Positions 1 through 9,415 of a DNA stretch of 64,000 nucleotides are shown one piece after another. The position numbers and the translations under genes were made by a program. Location: NCBI GenBank assembly GCA_021324825.1, contig JAJPII010000002.1, positions 40,462 to 104,461 of the forward strand, read 5' to 3'. Within the stretch, counting starts at the first letter, position 1. Every line of letters begins with the position of its first letter. Below the pieces are notes generated by a model that worked only from the letters and a program-made list of their open reading frames with translations, was not told the origin of the DNA and did no database searches. Source of the DNA: Spartobacteria bacterium (lineage in GTDB: Bacteria; Verrucomicrobiota; Verrucomicrobiia; Chthoniobacterales; Chthoniobacteraceae).

Positions 1-138
1 ATGGTAATAACCCCTGCCGTAATATGCTCCGTGCCCCCAATAACGGCCATGCCCGTGATCGTGATCGTGGGCTGAAGCGGCTCCGGTCAATGCGAGGGCG
101 GCGCCCAGACTCAACGCGAACTTGAATAGAGATTTCAT
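1..138 (-). CDS. Partial exported His/Gly/Tyr-rich protein (N-terminal 46 residues)
   Basis: Reading leftwards from the ATG at 138 gives a basic N-terminus (MKSLFK), a hydrophobic core rich in Ala and Leu, and an Ala-Ser-Ala type cleavage site. After it comes a mature start of alternating His and Asp (HDHDHGHG) and then Gly, Tyr and Arg. This is a typical Sec signal peptide followed by a metal-binding-like low-complexity segment. The gene runs off the left edge of the window, so its length and family are unknown. Metal binding is only an inference from the His content. Confidence 0.6.
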   Translation of the reverse strand, partial: MKSLFKFALSLGAALALTGAASAHDHDHGHGRYWGHGAYYGRGYYH

Positions 139-282
139 AAAATTGGTTTCCCGGTGAAAATACGCCTCCCCCGGCGATCTTTCAACCATCCAGGTTATTG
201 GAAACGCCGGAATCGCCTGAATATGCCGCTCGCGTCGGCATTGCACCGTGCGGGGCGCTTCTGATACGCTTGCATTCCCCCT

Positions 283-3200
283 GTGAAAACGCTGCGGATT
301 TTCATCTCCTCGACCGGGGATGTCGTGACCGAACGCCTGCGGGCTTATGACGTCGTCGCCCGCTTGCAGGCGAAGTTCCGCGCCAATGTAAAACTCGAAC
401 CGATTCGCTGGGAACACGACGCCGTCGCGGCGGAGCGCGTGCCGCACCCGCATCCTTCGAAGGCGGATGTCGTGGTCTGGATTCTCTGGGGCCGCGTGGG
501 GATGCGCCTGCCGGGGGATTGTAAAAACCCCGAACCCTCCGGCACGGAATGGGAGTTCGCCGACGCCGGGGCGGTCCAGCAAAGCGGGGAGGCCCCGGAG
601 CTTCTCGTGTATCGCAAGAAGGCGCTGCCGGAGGGGCTGGACGAGGAGGAACTCGCGGAATGGAACCGCGGGAAGGAACCCCTGGATCAACTGCTGGAGA
701 AGTGGTTCGAAGGGGGGGAGAGCGCGATCTCGATATTCGGGACGGACGAGGAATTCGAGGCGATGCTCTCGCGCCAGCTCGAAAAAATCATACTCGAACA
801 ACCCGGGTTCGACGGCCCGCCCGATGTCGCGTGGGCGGAAGGGTCGCCCTTTCGCGGCCTCGCGGCCTTCCACGCCGAGCACGCGCCCGTCTTTTTCGGA
901 CGCAGCCTTGAGACCGGCGAAGCGCTCTCCCGGCTCCTCGCGCAGGCGGCGGAGGGCGGCGGCGTTTTCCTCATGATCTTTGGCAGGAGCGGTTGCGGGA
1001 AGTCCTCCCTGGCGCGCGCGGGCGTGCTGGCGGAATTGATGCGCCCCGATTCGACGCTCTTCAACGCGCCGGTCTGCTGGCGGTGCGTCATCATGCAGCC
1101 GGATGAATGCCCCGCGGGCCTCGTGGAAGGTCTCGTCGCGGGGTTGTTCGCCCGCCTGCCGGAAATCGAATCGCCCGGTTTCAATCCCGGCAAGCTGGCC
1201 GCGCTGCTGCGCGCCGCGCCTGCGCACGCCATCCCCGTGTTGCAGGCCGCGCTGGAGAAAGTCGCGCGCGCCGAGGCGGCGGCGGGGACCGCGCGGCTTG
1301 TTCTGTTCATCGACCAGTTCGAGGAGATATTTGCTTCGGACCGCTTCAACCCCGCCGAACGCACCGCCTTTGTCTCGGCTCTCTCGGCGCTTAGCCGCGC
1401 CGGGCTCGTGTGGGTGCTCGCCACCATGCGGAACGATCTCTACGCCCGCTGCGCCGAGGTTCCCGAACTTATTTCCCTGAAAAGCAGGGACGGCCACTAC
1501 GATCTCGCCCCGCCCAACGCCTCCGAGATGGGCCAGATGGTGCGCGGCCCGGCCAAAGCGGCGGGCCTCCGGTTCGAGATGCACCCCACCAGCGGCAAGA
1601 TGCTCGACGACGCCCTTCTTGAAGAGGGATGCAAGCGCCCGGAAGCCCTGCCGTTGCTGGAGTTCCTGCTGGAGGAACTCCATGCGGGCAAGACCGCGGA
1701 CGGCGTGCTGACGTGGGAAGCGTATGGGAACATCGGCGGACTGGATTACGCCATCGCCCGCCGCGGCGAGGTGACCCACGACGCGCTGCCGCTGTCCGCC
1801 AGGGAATTGATGCGGCCCATCCTCGAAGAACTCGTTTCCGTCTCGGAGAACGGCATGGATGTCCGCCGCCCCGCGCGCTTGCTCGACCTGCCCACGGGTT
1901 CGGAGCCGGTGGTGGAAGCCTTCACGCGGGCGGGACTCTTCGTCACAAGCGCCGATGCCGCGAATGAGCAGGTCGTCTCCCTGGCGCACGACGAACTGCT
2001 GACGCAATGGCCGCGGTTGAAGGATTTGCTGGATCAAAACCGCGAGTTCCTGCGGGTAAAGGCCCGCATAGCGGAAGCCGCGGCCCGCTGGCGCGATTCG
2101 AAGCGCGCTCCCGGCTTGTTGTTGGGGCCGGGGCCGCGGCTGGCCGAGGCGGCCGCGGCGTTGCGGGAACGCCGGGCCGACCTCAACCCCAGGGAAGCCG
2201 AGTTCGTCCAGATGTCGCTCGGCGCCGCCTCGGAACCCGGGAAGCGGCCGTCCGGCGTCAATTGGGTGCGCGTGGCCCTGGGAAGCATAGTCTGCGCGGC
2301 GCTCTGCGGCTACATCGCCTACCGGGAGATCGTCTCCGCGAACGCCGCCCGGCGGGATGCCGAATCCGCCCGGCAGATGACGAGCGACGCGACCGGCAAC
2401 GCCCGCTTCGCCTCGGAACGGGAGCAGCAGATTCGCCAGGAGACGGACAAGCTCATCGATTTCATGGTCGTTGACTTGCCCGCGAAGCTCCAGCCCCTGG
2501 GGCAGGTCGGCTTGCTTGACGCCGTGCTCGGGAAAGTCCGCGAGTACCGCGAGAGGATCCCCGCGCCGCTGCCCGCCGGGGCGACCCTTCGGAGGCAATT
2601 CGCGTTATTGAGCGGCGAAGGCGGCATCCTCATCTCGCGCGGCAAACTGTCGCAGGCGCTGGGCGACTTTCAGCAATGCCTGACCCTCGCAAACAAAATG
2701 GCCGCCGAAAATCCCGGCGGCGCGGAATCACAAAACGCGCTCTTCACTTCCCAGGAGAAGATCGGCGAAATCCTGAGATCGCAGGGCAACCTGGCCGACG
2801 CCTCCGACGCATATCGGCAGGCGCTCGCCATAGCCAAAAAAGCCGCCGCCGCCAATCCGCGATCCCTCACATGGCAGGCGGCCCTGGCGGAAAGCTTGAA
2901 CGACACGGGCGACCTCCTCAGTTCGCAAGGCAGCCTGGACGAAGCGCTGACAACCTGCCGGCAGGCGCTGGACGTGGCGGACAAGCTGGCAAAGCGCGAT
3001 CCCGCCAAAGCCGCGTGGCAGCGCGCTCTTTCCGTCATCCACGGCAACCTAGCCGACATCCTGAACTCCCAGGGGACCCTGGACGACGCCCTCAAGGAAG
3101 CCGGGCAGAGCCTCGCCATCGCGAAAACCCTGGCGGACCGCGACCCCGGCAACACGGCCTTGCAGCGCGACCTCTCCGTCAGCTACGAAAAGAACGGCGA

Positions 3201-3654
3201 CGTGCTCGCCTCGCGTCGGAAGGCGGAAGACGCGTTGAAGGCCTATCAGCAAAGCCTCGCCATCCGGCAGAAACTTGTCGGCGCGGACCCGGCCAACGTC
3301 GTCTGGCAGCACGACCTCTCCACAAGCCAGGAAAAAATCGGCGATGTCCTGAGTTCGCAGGACAAGCAGGAGGAAGCGTTTAAGCGGTACCAGGAGAGCC
3401 TGGCCGCCCGCGAGAAACTGGCCGCGCTGGACGCCGGCAACGCCGCCTGGCGGAGCGACTTTGCGCTCATGCAATTCAAAACGGGCAGCGCCATGGCGCA
3501 CACCAAAGACGCCGCCCGCCTCGCGCAAGCGCGCGCTCTCATCGGCAAAGCCTATCAATCCCTCGTAAACCTGAACGAGAAATCCCTCCTCACAAACAAA
3601 GAGCAAGGCTGGATAAAAGTGGTGGAAGCCGAGATGGCGAAGCTTGGCAAGTGA
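283..3654 (+). CDS. STAND-type ATPase with N-terminal DUF4062/TIR-like domain and C-terminal TPR repeats
   Basis: 1,123 residues from a GTG start. Residues 3-115 carry the FISST...GTEWEFADA...LLVYRK pattern seen in DUF4062/TIR-like N-terminal domains of STAND proteins. Residues 187-230 hold the SPFRGLAAF...FFGR lead-in of the nSTAND1 family, followed by a P-loop (GRSGCGKSS, 234-242) and a Walker B (LVLFIDQFEE, 339-348). A transmembrane helix is likely near 661-681, then a charged linker. From about 790 to 1080 there are roughly six TPR-like repeats of about 50 residues. By family knowledge, STAND proteins are ATP-driven signalling switches in which the repeats sense and the N-terminal domain acts. 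Use in defence or programmed death is inference. It stands alone, with no recognisable partner gene. Confidence 0.8.
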   Translation: MKTLRIFISSTGDVVTERLRAYDVVARLQAKFRANVKLEPIRWEHDAVAAERVPHPHPSKADVVVWILWGRVGMRLPGDCKNPEPSGTEWEFADAGAVQQSGEAPELLVYRKKALPEGLDEEELAEWNRGKEPLDQLLEKWFEGGESAISIFGTDEEFEAMLSRQLEKIILEQPGFDGPPDVAWAEGSPFRGLAAFHAEHAPVFFGRSLETGEALSRLLAQAAEGGGVFLMIFGRSGCGKSSLARAGVLAELMRPDSTLFNAPVCWRCVIMQPDECPAGLVEGLVAGLFARLPEIESPGFNPGKLAALLRAAPAHAIPVLQAALEKVARAEAAAGTARLVLFIDQFEEIFASDRFNPAERTAFVSALSALSRAGLVWVLATMRNDLYARCAEVPELISLKSRDGHYDLAPPNASEMGQMVRGPAKAAGLRFEMHPTSGKMLDDALLEEGCKRPEALPLLEFLLEELHAGKTADGVLTWEAYGNIGGLDYAIARRGEVTHDALPLSARELMRPILEELVSVSENGMDVRRPARLLDLPTGSEPVVEAFTRAGLFVTSADAANEQVVSLAHDELLTQWPRLKDLLDQNREFLRVKARIAEAAARWRDSKRAPGLLLGPGPRLAEAAAALRERRADLNPREAEFVQMSLGAASEPGKRPSGVNWVRVALGSIVCAALCGYIAYREIVSANAARRDAESARQMTSDATGNARFASEREQQIRQETDKLIDFMVVDLPAKLQPLGQVGLLDAVLGKVREYRERIPAPLPAGATLRRQFALLSGEGGILISRGKLSQALGDFQQCLTLANKMAAENPGGAESQNALFTSQEKIGEILRSQGNLADASDAYRQALAIAKKAAAANPRSLTWQAALAESLNDTGDLLSSQGSLDEALTTCRQALDVADKLAKRDPAKAAWQRALSVIHGNLADILNSQGTLDDALKEAGQSLAIAKTLADRDPGNTALQRDLSVSYEKNGDVLASRRKAEDALKAYQQSLAIRQKLVGADPANVVWQHDLSTSQEKIGDVLSSQDKQEEAFKRYQESLAAREKLAALDAGNAAWRSDFALMQFKTGSAMAHTKDAARLAQARALIGKAYQSLVNLNEKSLLTNKEQGWIKVVEAEMAKLGK

Positions 3655-3685
3655 TTACCGTTGGTTTTTGAGCGGCGTCGTTTTG

Positions 3686-3767
3686 TTGTAGAGGCGGCTG
3701 TGCCAGCCGCCTGGAACGGGAGAGCGACGCCAAAGCGCCAGGCCGTTCCTGATCTTTAGGGCAACAA
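3686..3767. repeat. REP-like repeat, copy 1 (right arm deleted)
   Basis: It begins TTGTAGAGGCGG and forms the hairpin GGCGGCTG-TGC-CAGCCGCC at 3693-3711. A core follows that matches the reverse complement of copy 2 (26770-26869) almost throughout: GGAACGGGAG, CAAAGCGCC, CCGTTCC, TCTTTAGG. The right arm expected after TCTTTAGG is missing, leaving only GCAACAA. It lies between the convergent STAND and hydrolase genes. A 14-bp perfect palindrome (AAAAAACGTTTTTT, 3766-3779) follows directly and reaches the hydrolase stop codon. Confidence 0.8.
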
Positions 3768-3777
3768 AAAACGTTTT

Positions 3778-4398
3778 TTAATCCATGTCCGTGAGGAACG
3801 GATTCGACTTGCGTTCGCGGCCGATCGTCGTCGGAGGACCGTGACCGGAAAGGACGGTTACATCGTCGCCCAGCGGCAGGATTTTGTTCTTGATCCCGGA
3901 GAAGAGCAAGTCGCGATCGCCGCCCGGCAGGTCCCAGCGGCCAACCGCTCCCGCGAAGAGAACGTCTCCGCCAAAAAGGACGCGATCCGCATTGGAAAAA
4001 AAACAGACGCTTCCAGGACAATGTCCTGGCACTTCGAGCACCTGGAACGGAATGCCTTCGAATTCCTGCGAACGGGTTTCCATGACGAGGAAATCCGCCG
4101 CGACGGGATCGACATCGAATTCGAATCCGAAATTCCGGAGGAAGTTTTTCTCGGTCAGCATCCGCGTTCCGTCCGGGTGATAGCCGACCGCGCATTGGTG
4201 GTCGCGCTTGACCCGGGCGGCGTCGGTGATGTGGTCGATGTGCCCGTGGGTCAGCAGCAGCAGCGCCACGGAAAGACCTTCCTCCTTGAGCCAGTCGGCG
4301 CTGCCCTGCGGCGCGTCGATGAGAATCGAACGCCTTCCGTTCTCGATATAATAGCAGTTCGTATCGAAGATGCCGCCGGTGTAGGTTTTGATCTCCAT
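3778..4398 (-). CDS. Metallo-beta-lactamase-fold hydrolase (glyoxalase II-like)
   Basis: 206 residues with the full metal-binding set of the MBL superfamily: HGHIDH at 51-56, His125 in VPGHCPGS, Asp145 in FGGD and His186 in SGHGP. The GRWDLPGGD segment at 153-161 resembles the small single-domain glyoxalase II-like group (YcbL type). That group hydrolyses thioesters such as S-lactoylglutathione or other low-molecular-weight thiol conjugates. The C-terminal helical domain of classical GloB is absent, so the substrate is uncertain. It should be cytoplasmic, as no signal peptide is seen. It is convergent with the STAND gene and divergent from the next membrane protein. Confidence 0.85.
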   Translation of the reverse strand: MEIKTYTGGIFDTNCYYIENGRRSILIDAPQGSADWLKEEGLSVALLLLTHGHIDHITDAARVKRDHQCAVGYHPDGTRMLTEKNFLRNFGFEFDVDPVAADFLVMETRSQEFEGIPFQVLEVPGHCPGSVCFFSNADRVLFGGDVLFAGAVGRWDLPGGDRDLLFSGIKNKILPLGDDVTVLSGHGPPTTIGRERKSNPFLTDMD

Positions 4399-5616
4399 CG
4401 CCGCAGGTTACTCTCTTTTCTGCGTGCGCGCCAAGCGGTTCCCTGTTGATATGGCGGCCTTGCACAGGTCTCTCCTCCGCTTCGCCGACGGCGCCACCCG
4501 CGCGCTGCTTCCCCTGGCGGCCTTTGCCATGGCCGTGGCGTTCCTCGATCTCGCGGACTGGCACATGGGGATGCTCCGCGCCGCGGGCCTCGCGACGATT
4601 GCGTGGGCGTTCTATGCGCTCCGGCGCCGGCCGCCGCCGCCGGTCGCGCAAAGCCGCGCGTGGGCCGCCGTCATCCTGGCGCTCGCGCTGTTCCGGGCGG
4701 GCGAGGGGCTTCATAAGATCGGCCATTTCGGCGGCGCGCCGAATGATATCGGCTACACTACGGCGTTCGCCGTCATGGCGCTCGATGACGGAGCTTCGAT
4801 CTACGCCACCGCGCTCGATCAACAGGAGGATGTCGAAAGCGCGGCCAGCGGGTTCGCCTTTTACTCCGGTTACAAATACGGCCCCGTCACGCCGCGTTAT
4901 TACGCGCCCTTCCTGCACGCGTTCCATTATCCGCTCGGGCTATATTACGGGAACGCCGTGTTGCTTCTCCTGGTCGCTCCGCTGGCGGCGGCGTTCGCGG
5001 CGAATGCATTCGGCGGAGTTGCAACCGCTCCGCTGGCGGCGGCGGCGGCGTTCTTCTGCACGGCTTTTCCGCGCTTCATCTACCTCGAGCTTTTCTCCAA
5101 AGGCGTAAATGATTTCCTGCCCACGGTTCTCATCCTGTCGGCTCTGTATCTCGCCTCGCGCAAGAACGCCTTCTTTTGCGGGATGGCCGCCGGGCTTTCG
5201 CTCGCGTGCAAGCCGCTTCCCGCCGGGCTTTATATCCTGCTGCTGCCGGCATCGGTGCGCCTCCTGCCGCTGCTCGCGGGCGGGGCCGTCGGCCTCTGCG
5301 CTTTCCTGCCGGACTTCCTGCGCGCGCCGCGCGAGATGATCGCCAATCTCATTCTCTTCAACGTTCACCGCCATGGGGACAGCACCGGGCTGGGCTATTT
5401 CCTGCCCGCGTCCTTGCAGCCTGCCGTGACGGTTATCGCGCTCATCCTCATCGCGCTTGTGCTTTACGCCCATTACACCGGCCCGCGCGACGGCGCCTCC
5501 CTGGCGGCTTCCGCCGCGCTGCTCGCCGCGGTGTTCCTTGCCGCGGGCAAGGTGGATCACCGCAACTACCTGCTCTGGCTGCTCCCGCTCGCGGGCGCTT
5601 TCCTCGCCGTCTCCTG

Positions 5617-6744
<1,128 letters not shown>

Positions 6745-6834
6745 GGGCGGCCGATCATGCGGAGAAAACGGAGCTTGCGCTAGAAATCATCGGCGCGAAA
6801 GAAGCCGCTTCTTGACTTGGCCCGGCGGCGAACG

Positions 6835-7065
6835 ATGTTTTCTTCAAGCTCCATAATTGGGAAGATACGGGAAGAGCTTGCGAACTTGAGTGACAGCGAC
6901 CGGGCGCAACCCGCTCATTTCCTCATTCAATCCCTTGATCCGGGAGTGGACGAAGAGGCCCAAGCTGGATGGAACGCCGAGCTGGTTTCTCGCGGCGAGG
7001 ATATCAAGGCGGGAAGGGCCGTCGGTGAACCCGCCGAGAGGCTGCGCAAAGGGATTGGCGCGTGA
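6835..7065 (+). CDS. Addiction-module antitoxin-like protein
   Basis: 76 residues from the ATG at 6835 (an in-frame start at 6817 is also possible). The sequence ELANLSDSDRAQPAHFLIQSLD followed by a Trp-Asn-Ala-Glu helix and a basic C-terminus matches the small putative addiction-module protein family (TIGR02574-like) that precedes RelE/ParE toxins. Such antitoxins bind and silence the toxin and repress the operon. Here the stop codon runs into a toxin remnant that lacks its N-terminus, so the antitoxin is probably an orphan. Confidence 0.7.
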   Translation: MFSSSSIIGKIREELANLSDSDRAQPAHFLIQSLDPGVDEEAQAGWNAELVSRGEDIKAGRAVGEPAERLRKGIGA

Positions 7066-7330
7066 TCTTCAAGCGCAGGTCGAGCGCGCCGTCGCCAGGA
7101 TTCAAAGAAATCCGGAAGCGTGGCCGCCGCACAGGATTACTGGAGTCCAAAAGCATTTCGTTGAACGGTTTCCATTCACGATTTTCTACATGGACACACC
7201 CGGCTGTATCTTGGATCGCGGCGCCGCCTGCCTCTTCGCGGGCGTATTCGGCGTCATTCACGACCAGATCACCTACACCCAGCGCATTCCTGCCGAAGCG
7301 CATTTAATGCAACTTCCTTTCTGGATTTGA
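7061..7330 (+). pseudogene. RelE/ParE-family toxin remnant, N-terminally truncated
   Basis: The frame overlapping the antitoxin stop reads RDLQAQVERAVARIQRNPEAWPP, then VQKHFVERFPFTIFYMD. This is the middle of a ParE/RelE toxin: the helix with ARI..NPEAWPP and the strand with RRFPY.I.Y. The roughly 40 residues that should precede it, including the start codon, are missing. After FYMDTPG the frame no longer resembles the expected final strand, so the 3' end is also degraded or frameshifted. A functional toxin is unlikely. Confidence 0.6.
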
Positions 7331-7383
7331 CAGGGGCTTTCGTTTTGGCGGCGGAGTTCGTTTGTTTTTGGTATTGAGTCGTG

Positions 7384-7623
7384 CTAGTGGAAAAAAAACA
7401 CGGTTGCGGCCCAGAGAACACCCGTAAGCAACGCTACCAGGAGGCTGTAGTTCGCTCCGGGATGCTTTGAAACAGCGATAACTACCGCCCAGATCGCGTT
7501 CAATCCATTTGGATTCGCCAGTATATGCAGGAGCGGGGAATTGCCATGTTGTAAGAGCGTAATAAGCGACGCCGATCAAGTTAACCGCCACCCAGGCGCG
7601 TTCTCGCCGAAGAGCCCTTTCGC
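7384..7623 (-). pseudogene. Frameshifted small membrane protein, paralogue of the 7648-7851 gene
   Basis: Read leftwards, one frame gives RAWVAVNLIGVAYYALT. The +1 frame continues with LLQHGNSPLLHIL, then GLNAIWAVVIAV, then VALLTGVLWAATVFFFH and a stop at 7384-7386. The second part aligns with the neighbour's LLNAIWMIVNAV and VALVMGILWMTTFL, and the DNA shares CAGATCGCGTTCAA (plus-strand form). The natural reading is a three-helix membrane protein broken by a frameshift near 7555-7565. A sequencing error at that point would restore it. Confidence 0.5.
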
Positions 7624-7647
7624 ATGCGGTCTTTTATCATTATTGAA

Positions 7648-7851
7648 TTATTGCTCTGCCTCCTTGACGGCGCAGCTTATCCGGTAGCGGACCGATAAAA
7701 AGGTTGTCATCCAGAGGATCCCCATAACCAATGCCACAACGCGGTACGTTGTTTTGCGCCTTAAAACGGCGTTAACTATCATCCAGATCGCGTTCAACAA
7801 AAAATATCCCCCCAATATTGGCAGCGCAGTTCGGGCCCGCTTCTGCGTCAT
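7648..7851 (-). CDS. Small membrane protein, possible immunity protein
   Basis: 67 residues with two clear hydrophobic helices (LPILGGYFLLNAIWMIVNAVL and VVALVMGILWMTTFLSV) separated by a short basic loop (RRKTTYR). The start overlaps the end of the upstream toxin-like reading frame by 80 bases on the same strand. A small membrane protein directly downstream of a polymorphic-toxin-like gene is a common position for an immunity protein, but that role is inference. A decayed paralogue follows it. The DNA here is visibly richer in A+T than the neighbouring housekeeping genes. Confidence 0.5.
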   Translation of the reverse strand: MTQKRARTALPILGGYFLLNAIWMIVNAVLRRKTTYRVVALVMGILWMTTFLSVRYRISCAVKEAEQ

Positions 7852-8561
7852 TCCATCCTTTCAGCCACATGCTTACTTGCCCCTGGGTGCCGGCGTTCTT
7901 TGAATGGCGCAAGGCATAAATTAGGCCGCTGGCCAGCATGAAGTCGAGGCTTTGCCCCAACCCATGCGTGTATACCCCCACGGCATAGTTTGAGGCGTCT
8001 GTATATGCATCATAAAAGTAATTTTCATTTTGCTTCCGTCGCCCTGAATTTCTTTGGAAGTCGAACATTCCGTACTGTCCTATTGCGTCGGATGTTTCGA
8101 GTCGTAATTCAGATTGTGCCAAATCGTGAATAGCTTGGAAGTCGGTTTCCGCTGGCGCATAAAAGTCCTGGCCCGATTCAGTAACAAATTTAACGGCGTT
8201 CTTTGGTATCCTGTAAACCTTTATTAGGCCATGAGGGAACCGTTTCGACATGCTTCCATCCCCAAGCGTACAGCGGCCATCTTATCAGAGACAGGTCCAC
8301 CCCCGAAAGCCCCTCAATTCCTGATGTTATCGGAACAGAAGGACCGATCTGCGAGGATTCCCAAGGAACCGCGTCCGCGGTGGTCCATTGGCCGCCGCCC
8401 GGTTGTCCGGCGGGGAGGCGAGGTTCATTAGGATCATGGAGTCCATTGGCCAAAGGCTTGCCGGCATCTTCCGTATCTATAATTGTGAGGGCGGCCGCCG
8501 CCGGCGCGAAGATCAGCTCATTCGTATTCGCGCCCGCGTTCGCACATTTCGTATTGGGCAC
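7772..8561 (-). pseudogene. Frameshifted polymorphic-toxin-like protein
   Basis: Two same-strand frames appear to be one broken gene. The upstream frame (8561 to 8190) holds DPNEPRLPAGQPGGGQWT, a linker that I know from C-terminal regions of phage-head and polymorphic-toxin proteins just before a variable domain. The downstream frame (8251 to 7772) carries a Tyr/Asn-rich globular segment with SGQDFYAPAETDFQAIHDLA, AIGQYGMFDFQR and YTDASNYAVGVYTHG, resembling toxin-domain proteins of that class. The frames overlap for 62 bases, and neither has a good Shine-Dalgarno. No signal, RHS or phage segment remains upstream. The toxin assignment is tentative. Lower G+C suggests acquisition. Confidence 0.42.
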
Positions 8562-8692
8562 GTTGATGTTATGCGAGGGGCATTATCGCAGGGGAAGCCG
8601 CCTTACCTAAGGTTCCATTGGCTGGATTGGCTCCATTAGGTAGGTTTCGTAGCGACGTTGTCATTCGGCGTAAACCTGTGCAACCTTGGCCG

Positions 8693-9220
8693 ATGACCGG
8701 GAGGCAATTCTACGATTGGCAGACTGCCGGGGGCGGCGGCGACGTTTTGCTGCTGATCGAGACTTTGGAGCGCCAAGAGATCCCCTGGTGCATGATCGGA
8801 GGTCTTGCCGTGAACCACTGGGCGGAAGAGCCGATGGCCACCGCCGATGTTGATTTGGTTATCGCAACCGGCAAGATGGACCAAGCCGTTCAAGCGCTGG
8901 AGGACGCTGGTTTCCGCGCCAAACGATTTGAGTGGTCCATCAATCTCCGGGGACGCTCGAAAGTCAGCGTCCAGATCAGCACGGAATCCGTTTACCAAGG
9001 TTTTCCCGAACGCGCGATTCCGGCGGACGTGCACGGCATTCTCATGCGCGTCGCGAGCCTGGAGGATACGCTGCAAGGCAAGGTGCTGGCGTGGCGCGAC
9101 TCGCGACGGAGGCCGAGCAAGAGACAAAAAGATTTGCTGGACATCGCCCGCCTGGTGGAAGCGCATCCCGGACTCGCCTCTTTCTTGCCGGCGGATGTGA
9201 CGGATCGCTTGCGGGAATAG
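8693..9220 (+). CDS. AbiEii/MNT-like nucleotidyltransferase
   Basis: About 175 residues from the ATG at 8693; an in-frame upstream start adds 25 low-complexity residues. Gly36-Gly37-Leu-Ala followed by ADVDLVI (Asp52, Asp54) is the catalytic core of the minimal nucleotidyltransferase fold. The C-terminal region has the KVLAWRDS...KRQKDLLDIARL segment common to AbiEii-like and related proteins. Relatives include type IV toxin components and antibiotic-modifying enzymes. No AbiEi-type transcription-factor antitoxin is next to it, so it is an orphan here. It is the last gene before the ribosomal promoter. Confidence 0.7.
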   Translation: MTGRQFYDWQTAGGGGDVLLLIETLERQEIPWCMIGGLAVNHWAEEPMATADVDLVIATGKMDQAVQALEDAGFRAKRFEWSINLRGRSKVSVQISTESVYQGFPERAIPADVHGILMRVASLEDTLQGKVLAWRDSRRRPSKRQKDLLDIARLVEAHPGLASFLPADVTDRLRE

Positions 9221-9313
9221 TTGCGCCCCGGCCACTCCGGTCTTGCGCGGCGGGGGTTTTGGGCGTAAAAGAACGATTCCGGCGCCGCAGGGGCGTTTCG
9301 GTGAAAAATAAAC

Positions 9314-9341
9314 TTGCGCGGGCTGCGGTTGTCCTTATAGT
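9314..9341 (+). promoter_or_regulatory. Putative sigma-70 promoter of the ribosomal gene run
   Basis: TTGCGC (9314-9319) and TATAGT (9336-9341) are separated by 16 bases, close to the -35/-10 consensus. They lie 75 bases upstream of rpsL. No other promoter-like pair stands out in 9221-9415. Transcription would start near 9348-9350. That point lies within the left arm of the hairpin at 9343-9383. Confidence 0.5.
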
Positions 9342-9342
9342 T

Positions 9343-9391
9343 CGCCTCCCCGCATCCCGATGGGCTGATGCCACCGGGAGGCGTTTTTTTT
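9343..9391 (+). terminator. Rho-independent terminator-like hairpin upstream of rpsL
   Basis: CGCCTCCC (9343-9350) pairs with GGGAGGCG (9376-9383). An inner helix GCATC/GATGC (9352-9356 with 9367-9371) stacks inside it, and eight T residues follow (9384-9391). This would stop transcripts arriving from the nucleotidyltransferase gene. Transcripts started at the overlapping promoter would lack most of the left arm and so could pass. A second CTCCC at 9395-9399 can pair with GGGAG instead, so attenuation is an alternative. Confidence 0.65.
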
Positions 9392-9415
9392 AGTCTCCCG
9401 CCAAATTTTTTAAGA

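Noticed and set aside
3766..3779. The palindrome AAAAAACGTTTTTT as an operator or origin element
   Set aside because: It is a single copy at the end of a gene, with no repeats, dnaA boxes or other origin features nearby; a bidirectional terminator is as likely.
6835..9220. The toxin-rich block as a prophage or integrative element
   Set aside because: No integrase, phage structural gene, tRNA target or flanking direct repeats were found; only the linker motif hints at a phage or toxin source.
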